A stretch of 19,748 bases of DNA from Sedimentisphaerales bacterium (GCA_016933985.1 JAFGTU010000051.1:1-19748), one strand, 5' to 3'. Shown: positions 1 through 6,962, counted from the stretch's first letter. The notes: a model not told the origin generated them from the sequence alone. Made by a program: numbers and translations.

Positions 1-1737
1 AAAGGCCGCGTGCACGCAACAATAATCGAATTCAATGCCTTGCCCGATGCGATTCGGCCCGCCGCCCAAAACCATCACCTTACGGTTTGGCGATACCTCC
101 GTCGCATCAGGCGCATTGTACGTCGAGTAGTAATACGCCGCATCCTCAACCCCGCTGACCGGCACCGGATGCCACCCCTCCGCAACCCCCAGCTTCTTCC
201 GCCGCGACCGGATTTCAGTCTCGCCCACGCCAAGAAGCTTGGCCAAATATCGGTCCGCAAATCCGTCCTTCTTCGCCTGGGTAAGCAGCTTGTCCGGCAG
301 AGGCTTGCCTTTGCACTTCAGAATCTTCTCTTCCAGCTCCACCAATTCCTTCATCTGCTCGATAAACCACGCCTTGATATGCGTCAGATCAAACAAGGAT
401 TCCACGCTCGCGCCCTTCCGCAGCGCCTCGTACATTATGAATTGCCTCTCGCTGGACGGCTCCACAAGCATCCGCATCAGCTCCGCGAGCGACTTCTTAT
501 TATAGTTCCTGGCGAATCCAAGCCCGTACCGCCCGTCCTCACGTGACCGAATCGACTTCTGGAATGCCTCCTTGTAGGTCTTGCCGATACTCATCACCTC
601 GCCGACGGCCTTCATCTGCGTTCCGAGCTTGTCCTCAAGCCCCTCGAACTTCTCAAAAGCCCACCGAGAGAACTTGACGACCACGTAATCGCCCGACGGC
701 GTGTATTTCTCCAGCGTCCCGTCGCGCCAATAAGGAATCTCATCCATCGTAAGCCCCCCGGCCAGAAGCGACGAAACAAGCGCAATCGGAAAGCCCGTCG
801 CCTTCGACGCCAGTGCCGAAGAGCGGGATGTCCTCGGATTGATCTCGATTACCACTACGCGACCCGTCTTCGGATCGTGCGCGAACTGTATGTTGGTCCC
901 GCCGATGACCTGAATGGCTTCAACAATATCGTAAGAGTATTTCTGCAATACCTTCTGAAGCTCTTCGCTGATTGTCAGCATCGGCGCCGTGCAGTAGCTG
1001 TCGCCCGTGTGCACTCCCATCGCATCGACGTTCTCGATGAAGCAGACTGTAATCATCTGATTCTTGCTGTCGCGTACGACCTCCAGCTCCAGCTCCTCCC
1101 ACCCAAGCACCGATTCCTCGACAAGAATCTGATGCACAAGGCTCGCCATCAGTCCGCGCTCGACCAGAGCACGGAACTCCTGCATATTGTACGCAAAGCC
1201 ACCCCCCGTTCCCCCCATAGTATATGCCGGCCTGATAACACACGGCAGGCCGACCTCCTTGATGGCCTCCTCAGCCTCCTCCACATTGTGCGCGATACGA
1301 CTTCGCGGCATATCTATGCCGAGATTGTTCATCGTATCCTTGAACGCCTGTCGGTCTTCGCCCCGCTTAATTGCATCGACCTGCACACCGATCACCCGTA
1401 CCCCATACTTCTCAAGCACGCCCGCTTTTGCCAATTCCGAGCTCAGATTCAGACCCGACTGCCCCCCAAGGTTCGGAAGCAACGCATCCGGCCTCTCCCT
1501 TGCAATGATCTTCGTCATCGTCTCAAGGTTCAGCGGCTCGATGTAAGTAATATCAGCCATCCCGGGATCGGTCATAATCGTCGCAGGATTCGAATTCACC
1601 AGAACTATCTTGTACCCCAGGCTCCTAAGGGCCTTGCAAGCCTGCGTTCCCGAATAGTCAAACTCGCACGCCTGCCCTATGATAATGGGGCCTGAACCAA
1701 TAATCATTACCTTGTTGATGTCTTTCCGCCTCGGCAT
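1..1737 (-). CDS. carB: Carbamoyl-phosphate synthase large subunit (N-terminal 579 residues, cut by window start)
   Basis: The large subunit makes carbamoyl phosphate from bicarbonate, ammonia and two ATP for pyrimidine and arginine synthesis in the cytoplasm. The visible part starts with residues MPRRKDINKVMIIGSGPI, the usual N-terminus of the carboxyphosphate ATP-grasp half. It continues through the NSNPATIMTDP, GGQSGLNL and RPAYTMGGTGGG motifs, the EINPRTSRSSALASKATG segment and the oligomerisation domain. It breaks off in GGGPNRIGQGIEFDYCCVHA, which opens the second, carbamate-phosphorylating half, so about 500 residues lie outside the window. The ATG at 1737 has a clear upstream AGGAGG three to four bases away from the usual spacing. 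carA is not adjacent upstream; the next gene there is an unrelated cytochrome-like protein. Family assignment is very secure. Confidence 0.97.
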   Translation of the reverse strand, partial: MPRRKDINKVMIIGSGPIIIGQACEFDYSGTQACKALRSLGYKIVLVNSNPATIMTDPGMADITYIEPLNLETMTKIIARERPDALLPNLGGQSGLNLSSELAKAGVLEKYGVRVIGVQVDAIKRGEDRQAFKDTMNNLGIDMPRSRIAHNVEEAEEAIKEVGLPCVIRPAYTMGGTGGGFAYNMQEFRALVERGLMASLVHQILVEESVLGWEELELEVVRDSKNQMITVCFIENVDAMGVHTGDSYCTAPMLTISEELQKVLQKYSYDIVEAIQVIGGTNIQFAHDPKTGRVVVIEINPRTSRSSALASKATGFPIALVSSLLAGGLTMDEIPYWRDGTLEKYTPSGDYVVVKFSRWAFEKFEGLEDKLGTQMKAVGEVMSIGKTYKEAFQKSIRSREDGRYGLGFARNYNKKSLAELMRMLVEPSSERQFIMYEALRKGASVESLFDLTHIKAWFIEQMKELVELEEKILKCKGKPLPDKLLTQAKKDGFADRYLAKLLGVGETEIRSRRKKLGVAEGWHPVPVSGVEDAAYYYSTYNAPDATEVSPNRKVMVLGGGPNRIGQGIEFDYCCVHAAF

Positions 1738-2020
1738 GTAGTCCTCCTGAGATGTTCTGTATAAACCGTCCTTAGCTACAGGGAAAGCTCAGAGGAGGTT
1801 ATTAGCCTTTCTGAGCGGCAAAGAACCCTGTTGAGAGTTCCAAACTCTCGCCTTCCCACTGACGAAAAGGAAAAGCTGGCGGCAACAATAGGCAATGTCG
1901 GACAGTGTTGCAAGCACTTTTTTTCGAGACGTTCGTCTCTAATCAGTCCTTGCCCGCTAAGCTTCCCATTATTCGCCGGCCTCAAAAGCCCCTCACAAAG
2001 TCCCCTAACGCTGCATAATA
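1738..2020 (-). promoter_or_regulatory. carB leader region with two inverted repeats
   Basis: This 283-base spacer lies between the stop of the HzsA-like gene and carB. It has no convincing gene. Two inverted repeats can be read directly: GAGAGTT-CCA-AACTCTC at 1833-1849 (7-bp stem, 3-base loop) and GCTCAGA/TCTGAGC at 1787-1793 and 1810-1816 (7-bp stem, 16-base loop). A third short one, GAGACG-TT-CGTCTC, is at 1926-1939. None is followed by a T-run on the minus strand, so they are not simple terminators. A structured mRNA leader for carB is possible but is inference. Confidence 0.35.
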
Positions 2021-4408
2021 TCACTCCAGGGCAGGCCGCACAATTTTCCCTCTCGCCTGGGCCGCCGTATCATCATAAGCCCCGAAAAAGTCCGAATTGC
2101 AGTCAAGCCACAACGTTAGCCGGTGATAGTCCTCTCTCGGCAGCTCCACGCCATGATGGCCCTTCTCCAATATGTCGAAAAGCCTCGAACCACGCGCCCC
2201 GAACTTGCCCGGAACCGTTCGCGGCTCGCTCCATGGATCATACGTATTGCTCGTCGCGCCGTAAAAGAACGCATAATCCCGAAGATTCATGTACGAAGCG
2301 TACCTGTAATTCGCATCCTTCTCCCAGTCGCCCTTTCGCAAATCCGTCCCCTGGGGATCCTTCTCGTGGCAGGCCACGCAATTACGCTCCAGAACAGGCT
2401 GGACCAGCCTCGCAAAGCTGAACGGATTCGACCCCTCGACGTCCGGCTGAATCTTCGATGGCGCCCGCCCAAAGGCCGCGGCAAATCCGACCCGAACGCC
2501 CGGAGCCGACGCACGCGGCTCATGGCAGCCCCGACAAAGAAGACGCTCGCCCGGATGAACGTAGGTATCGGACCGCATAGACTGAACCGCCAGCCCCCGC
2601 TCATCCAGCGCCTGGAAATACACCAATCTGCCCGCCGGAAGCTCAAAATACGCACTCCCGTCCGACTCAACCGGCACAGTCCCCAAAACCGCCCGGGCAC
2701 CCTTCTCGTTGCCGTACCCGATCCGTGGCTCGTTAATCAGCGGAGTAGTCTTAGGCACCACCTGAATTATCCGCAGGGCCTTGATGGCCGTACCCTTCGG
2801 AAAAGGCTTCAGGCTGTTATAGACGTTGATAACCCCCACCGTCGCCGCCTCGGTCCCCTTTGGCCCTTCGGCACCGCCCTTCGCCTCGGCAAACACCGGC
2901 TCAACTTTTCGCTCCCGAAGAGGAATCGGGCTTAAGCACGAAATCGCAGGATCGCGATAAATCAGCTCCTTATTGCCGAAGGCATCCACAAGATATATCC
3001 CGTAATTATTGCCCGTCCCGCGCCGCCCGCTGCCCTCGCAGTCATAAACGCAAAGATAGAAGTATTCGCTCAGCGGCCACGCCGTCGCATACACTTGCCC
3101 CTCATTGTACCCGACCTCCGCCTCCGGAAAAGGTGTCTCCGGCGTCAAACGCCGAACAGGCCCCATCGCGTCGTCGTCCTCGATCTGAGGATCAATCAGT
3201 ACCAGCGACCCGTATGCCTGGCTGTGATGCGCCGCCGCAGTCGCAACATATTTGTGCGAGCCTGGTATGGCTTTAACATCCATCTCCATCGTAGGCCGGG
3301 CCTGCTTCGATTTGCCGAAATTGCCCTGTATCGACCTGGCGTCCCGACCCTCAGGCGTCGTTAGCCACGGGTGATGAGCCTGGATATTCCCCCGATCCAC
3401 GTAGTCCCACCGCGTATAAACAATCATCCCGTCATGGTTCACGCTCGGTTGCCACTCGTTGGCCTCGTGATGACTGAGCCGGATAATATCACTCCCATCG
3501 GGATTCATTGAATGCAGCGTATAAAGCGGCACCGGCCGAGGATGACACCGCCCATACCCGCCCCGCCGCTCCGAGATAAAGGCTATTCGCCCATTGGGCA
3601 GCCGGCACGGGTCAAAATCGTTCACCGCCCCGTCGGTCAATTGCACCAGACCCGACCCGTCAACGTTCGTCTTGAAGATATGGTATGTGCTCCTCTGCGT
3701 CCAGACAAACGGCGTCGCCTCGCCCTCGGTATAGGCAAAGAGTATCTCTCGCCCGTCGTACGACAACTCCGGGGACAAGAATCCGCCCGGCGCGAGCTTC
3801 TTGCCTTTGAACCGCCCATTCTCGCACACAGAATCGGCCAGCACGTCTCGAACTCTCGCCCCCGCCCCGAACGCATCCTCCAACACATACACCCCGCCAG
3901 CCGCAATCGCATTGAAGCCGAAATACTGATCGCACATGTGGTTGCCCCGCGTCATCTCCGCGGACAGGAAATCACGCTTGATGAACAGAATCTTGTCGAA
4001 ATCCAGCAGCGGATTCGAAAACGCTATTCGTCGCCTCAACAGCATCGCCGCCTTAAACAGCCCATACCGCCCCTCGCCGTCGTCAAGTGAAACCGTCGCG
4101 ATGTCTCTTTCCAGCCTGCCAAGCTGCGTTTCCTCCTCCGACAAATTCGGCGCCCCCGCCATCGACTTTATATGCCTCAGCAGCGCCTTCGTCCGGCGCA
4201 GCACAACGTCAACAGGATCACGGTCGCCAGCAAGAATGAGTGATTGGCCCTCAAAGACCTCCCTGGCAACAAGCTCCCAGCGGCTGCGAACCGCCTTAAC
4301 ACTTTGAAATCGCTCGATGAACCCCTTGAGCGTCGCGAACTCCCGCTCCGCCTCTTGAGCCGCCGTACTCCGCGCCGCCGCGGCGCACTGGCCGCATATC
4401 ATAACCAC
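2021..4408 (-). CDS. HzsA-like (hydrazine synthase alpha-related) protein with beta-propeller and two c-type heme motifs
   Basis: A 795-residue protein that I place in the hydrazine-synthase-alpha-like family common in planctomycetes. The middle part has TolB/propeller-like repeats (for example the NVDGSGLVQLTDG and MNPDGSDIIRLSHHEANEWQ segments). The C-terminal third carries two heme-c attachment motifs, C625-R-G-C628-H629 and C677-V-A-C680-H681, so the mature protein should be periplasmic. True hydrazine synthase is an anammox complex. Here I see no beta/gamma subunit or other anammox genes, so the substrate is unknown and electron transfer or binding of a small molecule is only inferred. 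The start used is GTG 4408 (ATG 4402 is an alternative). The leader looks truncated: in frame upstream are ATG 4441 and, three codons on, a TAA at 4432-4430, followed by hydrophobic codons GRVVFIAVVMI that would complete a normal signal peptide. Confidence 0.8.
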   Translation of the reverse strand: MVMICGQCAAAARSTAAQEAEREFATLKGFIERFQSVKAVRSRWELVAREVFEGQSLILAGDRDPVDVVLRRTKALLRHIKSMAGAPNLSEEETQLGRLERDIATVSLDDGEGRYGLFKAAMLLRRRIAFSNPLLDFDKILFIKRDFLSAEMTRGNHMCDQYFGFNAIAAGGVYVLEDAFGAGARVRDVLADSVCENGRFKGKKLAPGGFLSPELSYDGREILFAYTEGEATPFVWTQRSTYHIFKTNVDGSGLVQLTDGAVNDFDPCRLPNGRIAFISERRGGYGRCHPRPVPLYTLHSMNPDGSDIIRLSHHEANEWQPSVNHDGMIVYTRWDYVDRGNIQAHHPWLTTPEGRDARSIQGNFGKSKQARPTMEMDVKAIPGSHKYVATAAAHHSQAYGSLVLIDPQIEDDDAMGPVRRLTPETPFPEAEVGYNEGQVYATAWPLSEYFYLCVYDCEGSGRRGTGNNYGIYLVDAFGNKELIYRDPAISCLSPIPLRERKVEPVFAEAKGGAEGPKGTEAATVGVINVYNSLKPFPKGTAIKALRIIQVVPKTTPLINEPRIGYGNEKGARAVLGTVPVESDGSAYFELPAGRLVYFQALDERGLAVQSMRSDTYVHPGERLLCRGCHEPRASAPGVRVGFAAAFGRAPSKIQPDVEGSNPFSFARLVQPVLERNCVACHEKDPQGTDLRKGDWEKDANYRYASYMNLRDYAFFYGATSNTYDPWSEPRTVPGKFGARGSRLFDILEKGHHGVELPREDYHRLTLWLDCNSDFFGAYDDTAAQARGKIVRPALE

Positions 4409-4653
4409 CGCAATAAATACTACCCGCCCTTACCGGAGCATTTGCCCAACCTTTATCCATCAAAAGAAAGGCCTACCCAAACGCCTTCCATTACCCCCAT
4501 ATTACCACATCCCCCCGCCGATTGCACCAACCCTCATCCCACCCGCGCCGTTACTTACCGAACGGACGATTTTTTCGGCGATTTGTGAATTTCTCGCTTG
4601 CATTTCTGCCCGAGTCTGCTATACATTAGCAGTGAATGACGAATCATGAGGCA
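4409..4653. other. Spacer between HzsA-like gene and integron remnant
   Basis: The first half (to about 4560) is rich in C on the plus strand and holds the interrupted 5' end of the HzsA-like gene (4409-4441). No gene is visible in the rest. The right end holds a promoter-like sequence, listed separately. Confidence 0.5.
4598..4625 (+). promoter_or_regulatory. Sigma-70-like promoter ahead of the integron remnant
   Basis: TTGCAT at 4598-4603 and TATACA at 4620-4625 are separated by 16 bases. The match is good for both hexamers. It points into the truncated HTH/integrase region and then the cassette array on the same strand, so it could be the promoter that now reads into the cassette genes. 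That role is inference. Confidence 0.45.
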
Positions 4654-4812
4654 ATGGAAACGAATGCCGTGACGAACTGGCTAACCCGAAAAGAAGCGGC
4701 GCAATACCTCAAGATGGGCAAATCAAGCGCCTATAACCTGGTGCGCCAAGCTGTCACGATATCCGAACGGTCCAGGGACTTCTGGGGCACAAGGACGTTA
4801 AAACACCGATGA
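4654..4812 (+). pseudogene. Truncated excisionase-type helix-turn-helix protein
   Basis: A 52-codon reading frame starts METNAVTNWLTRKEAAQYLK and continues with an M-G-K-S-S-A-Y-N-L-V-R stretch, the typical first two helices of the MerR/excisionase-like DNA-binding domain (the LTRKEAAxYL...S...YxLV pattern). After about residue 32 the pattern stops. From about 4752 the bases encode integrase sequence in a different frame, so residues 33-52 are junk read out of frame up to a TGA at 4810-4812. I read this as the 5' stub of a small regulatory or excisionase gene fused to the 3' stub of a recombinase by a deletion. A functional mini-HTH product is possible but unlikely. Confidence 0.6.
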
Positions 4813-4874
4813 TTTACACACATGTCCTCAACCGGGGAGGCAAGGGCGTCAAGAGTCCCGTGGACGACCTGTAG
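4752..4874 (+). pseudogene. C-terminal remnant of an integron-integrase-like tyrosine recombinase
   Basis: Codons from 4752 to the TAG at 4872-4874 read CHDIRTVQGLLGHKD, then VKTPMIYTHVLNRGG and KGVKSPVDDL. This is the end of the catalytic domain of a tyrosine recombinase. It contains the conserved LLGH histidine and the nucleophile tyrosine in MIYTHV. The tail YTHVLxxGGxGVxSPxDxL is typical of integron integrases (IntI) rather than of XerC/D. The catalytic HxxR box and everything upstream are gone, so it cannot be active. The fragment lies 42 bases before a GTTAGGC core site and points into the cassette array, as in reverse-oriented integrons. Confidence 0.8.
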
Positions 4875-4923
4875 AGGAGAATCGCAGGTGTGTTATACAG
4901 AAACCATATAACCATTGTTAGGC
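4875..4923 (+). other. Candidate attI region with GTTAGGC core site
   Basis: GTTAGGC at 4917-4923 fits the integron core site GTTRRRY. It lies directly between the integrase remnant and the first cassette, where attI should be; recombination would fall between G4917 and T4918. The TTAGGC that follows the cut also matches what cassette 1 needs: its own R'' box (GCCTAAC, 5512-5518) is the exact reverse complement of GTTAGGC. The rest of attI has no fixed consensus I could test. Confidence 0.65.
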
Positions 4924-5572
4924 CAAATGATACAATAAGGAGGCAGTCGCGATGGATACCGAAGATCAGAACAGAAATGACACCCTGGACACAACGAGGC
5001 ATTCTCGGCTAGGAATCGCATCCTGTATTCTGCTATTGGCAGCACTCGTTATCTGGGTAGGAACGACAGTGCTGATTGCCGCAAATCCAGGCATTTGTGG
5101 AACTGAGGGCAACAGACCCACTACACTCGGCATCTTGCTTGCATACTTGCGCTGCGATTCGATGCTTCTCTGCGTGATTGGACTTTATGTGGCTGGCCGT
5201 GGGATTTGCCAGAAAGCACACAAAAGGATACTGGCAACCATAGGTCTTGTCCTCAATGTTCTTCTCGTAGTAGCGGTGATCATCGTTTCAGGACCACTAA
5301 CCTCAAGACACATCTTTGGCGTAGGGTTGGGCCTGCTCCTAACGATCTTCGGGGCAGCGAATGTCTTGAAACATGAAGGAAATCGATCCGCTAACGTTGT
5401 GGTCGGTTTGCTTCTGCTGCTCTGCGGTGTCTGGTTGATCATCAACAACTACCCGTAGAGCCGAGGTGTTCTGCACTGAGGACACTACGTTAACCGAGAA
5501 TGATCAAATTGGCCTAACAAATCACTGCACCTGACCAAAACCGCAAGCGGTTTTGGCAGGTGAGCTCAAACG
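4918..5572 (+). mobile_element. Integron gene cassette 1
   Basis: A 655-base unit running from the cut point in the core site at 4917 to the cut point in the R' box at 5572. It holds a single gene (4952-5458) that starts 34 bases after the boundary and a 67-base attC at the 3' end. The cassette's first bases TTAGGC would re-form GTTAGGC on circularisation, the exact complement of its R'' box GCCTAAC. That self-match is the standard signature of a gene cassette. Confidence 0.8.
4952..5458 (+). CDS. Small polytopic membrane protein encoded by cassette 1
   Basis: A 168-residue protein of unknown function. After a polar 18-residue N-terminus there are about five hydrophobic segments, near residues 21-44, 57-82, 93-114, 121-139 and 147-165. 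The first (SRLGIASCILLLAALVIW) resembles the start of DUF4190-type membrane proteins, but I would not assign a family. A strong ribosome-binding site AAGGAGG (4937-4943) stands eight bases before the ATG, which supports this start. Codon use is less biased to C-ending codons than in the neighbouring housekeeping genes, as expected for a cassette gene of outside origin. It has no promoter of its own that I can see and would depend on read-through from upstream. Confidence 0.75.
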   Translation: MDTEDQNRNDTLDTTRHSRLGIASCILLLAALVIWVGTTVLIAANPGICGTEGNRPTTLGILLAYLRCDSMLLCVIGLYVAGRGICQKAHKRILATIGLVLNVLLVVAVIIVSGPLTSRHIFGVGLGLLLTIFGAANVLKHEGNRSANVVVGLLLLLCGVWLIINNYP

Positions 5573-5578
5573 TTAGCC
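5512..5578 (+). repeat. attC recombination site of cassette 1
   Basis: R'' box GCCTAAC at 5512-5518 and R' box GTTAGCC at 5572-5578 bracket a near-perfect hairpin. CACCTG (5528-5533) pairs with CAGGTG (5557-5562), and CCAAAACCGC (5535-5544) pairs with GCGGTTTTGG (5547-5556). A5534 is left unpaired as a single bulge. Unpaired bases of this kind in the folded strand are how integron integrases choose the strand to cut. The length of 67 bases is within the normal attC range. Confidence 0.88.
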
Positions 5579-5608
5579 GGCAAAGACCCGGCAGAAAGGA
5601 GCATTGCC

Positions 5609-6466
5609 ATGAACAAAAGAGAATCCGGTCTGTTCGCGGTATTATTAGTTCTGTGTCTGTCTTTAATAGTTGGTTGCGATAAGAGAGAGGCAGAAACAAC
5701 GCCATCGCAAGGCATGAACAACCCTGTTTCCAAAGCCAAGCCCTCCGAACCAAAGGATGACTACCAGCCGGTTGACCCCGGCGAACTTTCCTTCGAACTC
5801 AAGGGGTTCTACAGTAGGAGTGTTGTTGGCGAGGGCGGCATTCCTAAGACCGTCGGAGGCGAGGTAGAGGAGCTAATTTGCGAAGGAAAGAAGATCGAAC
5901 TGGTGAGCAACAAGTTCGACGGAGAATTCCTGGAAACGAAGCAATACGGCAAGATCAAGATTCAGTTCAGCAGTTCACTTACGTCCAGTGGCTTCTCTCT
6001 CTGGCTCACCCCAAAGCAGAAGGAAGCGCTCATCAAGGCGTTCAAGTCCGCCTCCAAGAGCAAGACGGCCGACTCAGCGAAGGCCACCGAACCAGACACT
6101 ACAAAGCGGACGTCTGAACCTTTCGAAGATCAATATGTTCTGGTCCCAGTGAAGTGCGTTGTTTATCACTCCGGATATAAAGGCGTCATTGTGTCTCCCG
6201 GAGTCTCGAAACCAACGGAAGGGACGGTAGTCTCGTTGGATTGCAACGGGAAAAAAATCGAGATCTCAAGCAAAGCAATTGTCGATGGGTATATTGAAAC
6301 AAAGGAATTCGGAAAGATCGGCGTTCGCTTCGGCAGCATGGTTGCAACAGTCGGCGCGGGTGATTTTACTTCGGTACGAAAAGGAAGCTCAGTACCTGAG
6401 CGGGCCATAGAAATATACGTCCAAAAATCTAAACAGAAGGACTTCATAGCTCTAATCTCAAAATGA
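5609..6466 (+). CDS. Lipoprotein with internally duplicated domain encoded by cassette 2
   Basis: A 285-residue predicted lipoprotein. A short basic N-terminus and a hydrophobic stretch lead to a lipobox ending LIVGC, so lipidation would be at C23. A low-complexity linker (to about residue 55) follows. Two related halves come next, roughly residues 63-148 and 180-284. Each has a core G-x-V-x-x-L-x-C-x-G-K-K-I-E, a D-G-x-x-E-T-K-x-(Y/F)-G-K-I segment, and a Lys/Gln-rich helix near its end, and they are joined by a Lys/Ser/Ala-rich linker (about 149-170). I recognise no family. The ATG at 5609 follows AAGGAG with a seven-base gap. The stop overlaps the first base of the terminator stem. Secreted or surface proteins of unknown role are common in integron cassettes. 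Confidence 0.78.
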   Translation: MNKRESGLFAVLLVLCLSLIVGCDKREAETTPSQGMNNPVSKAKPSEPKDDYQPVDPGELSFELKGFYSRSVVGEGGIPKTVGGEVEELICEGKKIELVSNKFDGEFLETKQYGKIKIQFSSSLTSSGFSLWLTPKQKEALIKAFKSASKSKTADSAKATEPDTTKRTSEPFEDQYVLVPVKCVVYHSGYKGVIVSPGVSKPTEGTVVSLDCNGKKIEISSKAIVDGYIETKEFGKIGVRFGSMVATVGAGDFTSVRKGSSVPERAIEIYVQKSKQKDFIALISK

Positions 6467-6517
6467 ACACGGAATACAGTCCATGATTGGATGATTGAAG
6501 CAGTTCCGTGTTTTTTT
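6466..6517 (+). terminator. Rho-independent terminator inside cassette 2
   Basis: AACACGGAA (6466-6474) is exactly complementary to TTCCGTGTT (6504-6512), and a run of seven T follows (6511-6517). The loop is long, about 29 bases. It begins at the last base of the lipoprotein stop codon, so transcription from upstream would stop before the attC site. Confidence 0.65.
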
Positions 6518-6534
6518 GCCTGCCTCGACTGTTC

Positions 6535-6607
6535 GGCTAACAAGGCGCTGCACTGGACGGGGGTTCCGCTGGCGCTTCACCCCCACCAGTGAGCTTGGTC
6601 GTTCCCT
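6535..6607 (+). repeat. attC site of cassette 2 with a degraded R' box
   Basis: R'' box GGCTAAC at 6535-6541 is followed by AAGGCGCTGCACTGG and, on the other arm, CCAGTGAGCTTGGTCGTT. CACTGG (6551-6556) pairs with CCAGTG (6586-6591) and GGGGG (6559-6563) with CCCCC (6580-6584), with a small bulge between. The AAGGCGCTGCA...GTGAGCTTGGTCGTT framework is common in chromosomal integron attC sites. The final box reads GTTCCCT instead of GTTRRRY, so the array seems to have been cut off or rearranged here. Confidence 0.75.
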
Positions 6608-6920
6608 CCTCTCCTTCCTTCCGGTGATACCTGTGTAAAAAGTCCTGCACGAACCGGCAGGCGGCTTGCCTGTCGGGCAGAAGAACACCGGCCCGCCTGC
6701 CGTGCCTGCCTGTGCGCGGCCGCCCGGAGAGACAGGACGCAACACGGCGCAGGCAGGTCAGAACGGGGCCAGGACGCTTTGCTCCGGCGCACTGCTTATG
6801 AACCCTCTCGGGAGAATCATAACCGGATCGACTGCCTTCCATAGGTCCTATACTACCAAAACCGATGCCTGATTGCACTACGTCAGACGCAAATAATGCA
6901 GTATATTTTCATCTGTAGAT

Positions 6921-6948
6921 TTGCATTGTGCCGGCGAACAAGTATAAT
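6921..6948 (+). promoter_or_regulatory. Sigma-70-like promoter for the bamD-like/lptE/ftsH group
   Basis: TTGCAT (6921-6926), a 16-base spacer and a perfect TATAAT (6943-6948). The predicted transcript would start near 6955, leaving a leader of about 90 bases that contains the TTTTGAG repeats. Confidence 0.55.
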
Positions 6949-6962
6949 GTTCTGTCGGAATA

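Larger units (their letters stand above)
5573..6601 (+). mobile_element. Integron gene cassette 2
   Basis: A unit of about 1,029 bases that begins TTAGCC at the cut point in the R' box of the first attC and ends in the attC at 6535-6607. On circularisation its R' box would be GTTAGCC, the exact reverse complement of its own R'' box GGCTAAC (6535-6541). It differs from cassette 1 at this box, and each cassette matches only itself, which is strong support for two independent cassettes. It carries one gene and a terminator. Confidence 0.8.

Noticed and set aside
877..1695. 272-codon plus-strand open frame
   Set aside because: Antisense to the well-conserved carB reading frame; its protein is histidine- and arginine-rich without any motif.
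1920..1940. Terminator at GAGACG-TT-CGTCTC
   Set aside because: The T-run precedes the hairpin on the plus strand and becomes an A-run after it on the minus strand, so it fits neither direction.
1776..2024. 82-codon minus-strand open frame in the carB leader
   Set aside because: Overlaps the stop of the HzsA-like gene, lacks a convincing ribosome-binding site and shows no protein-like pattern.
6537..6878. 113-codon minus-strand open frame beyond the integron
   Set aside because: Runs through the attC site and GC-rich inverted repeats; arginine-rich composition typical of chance frames.
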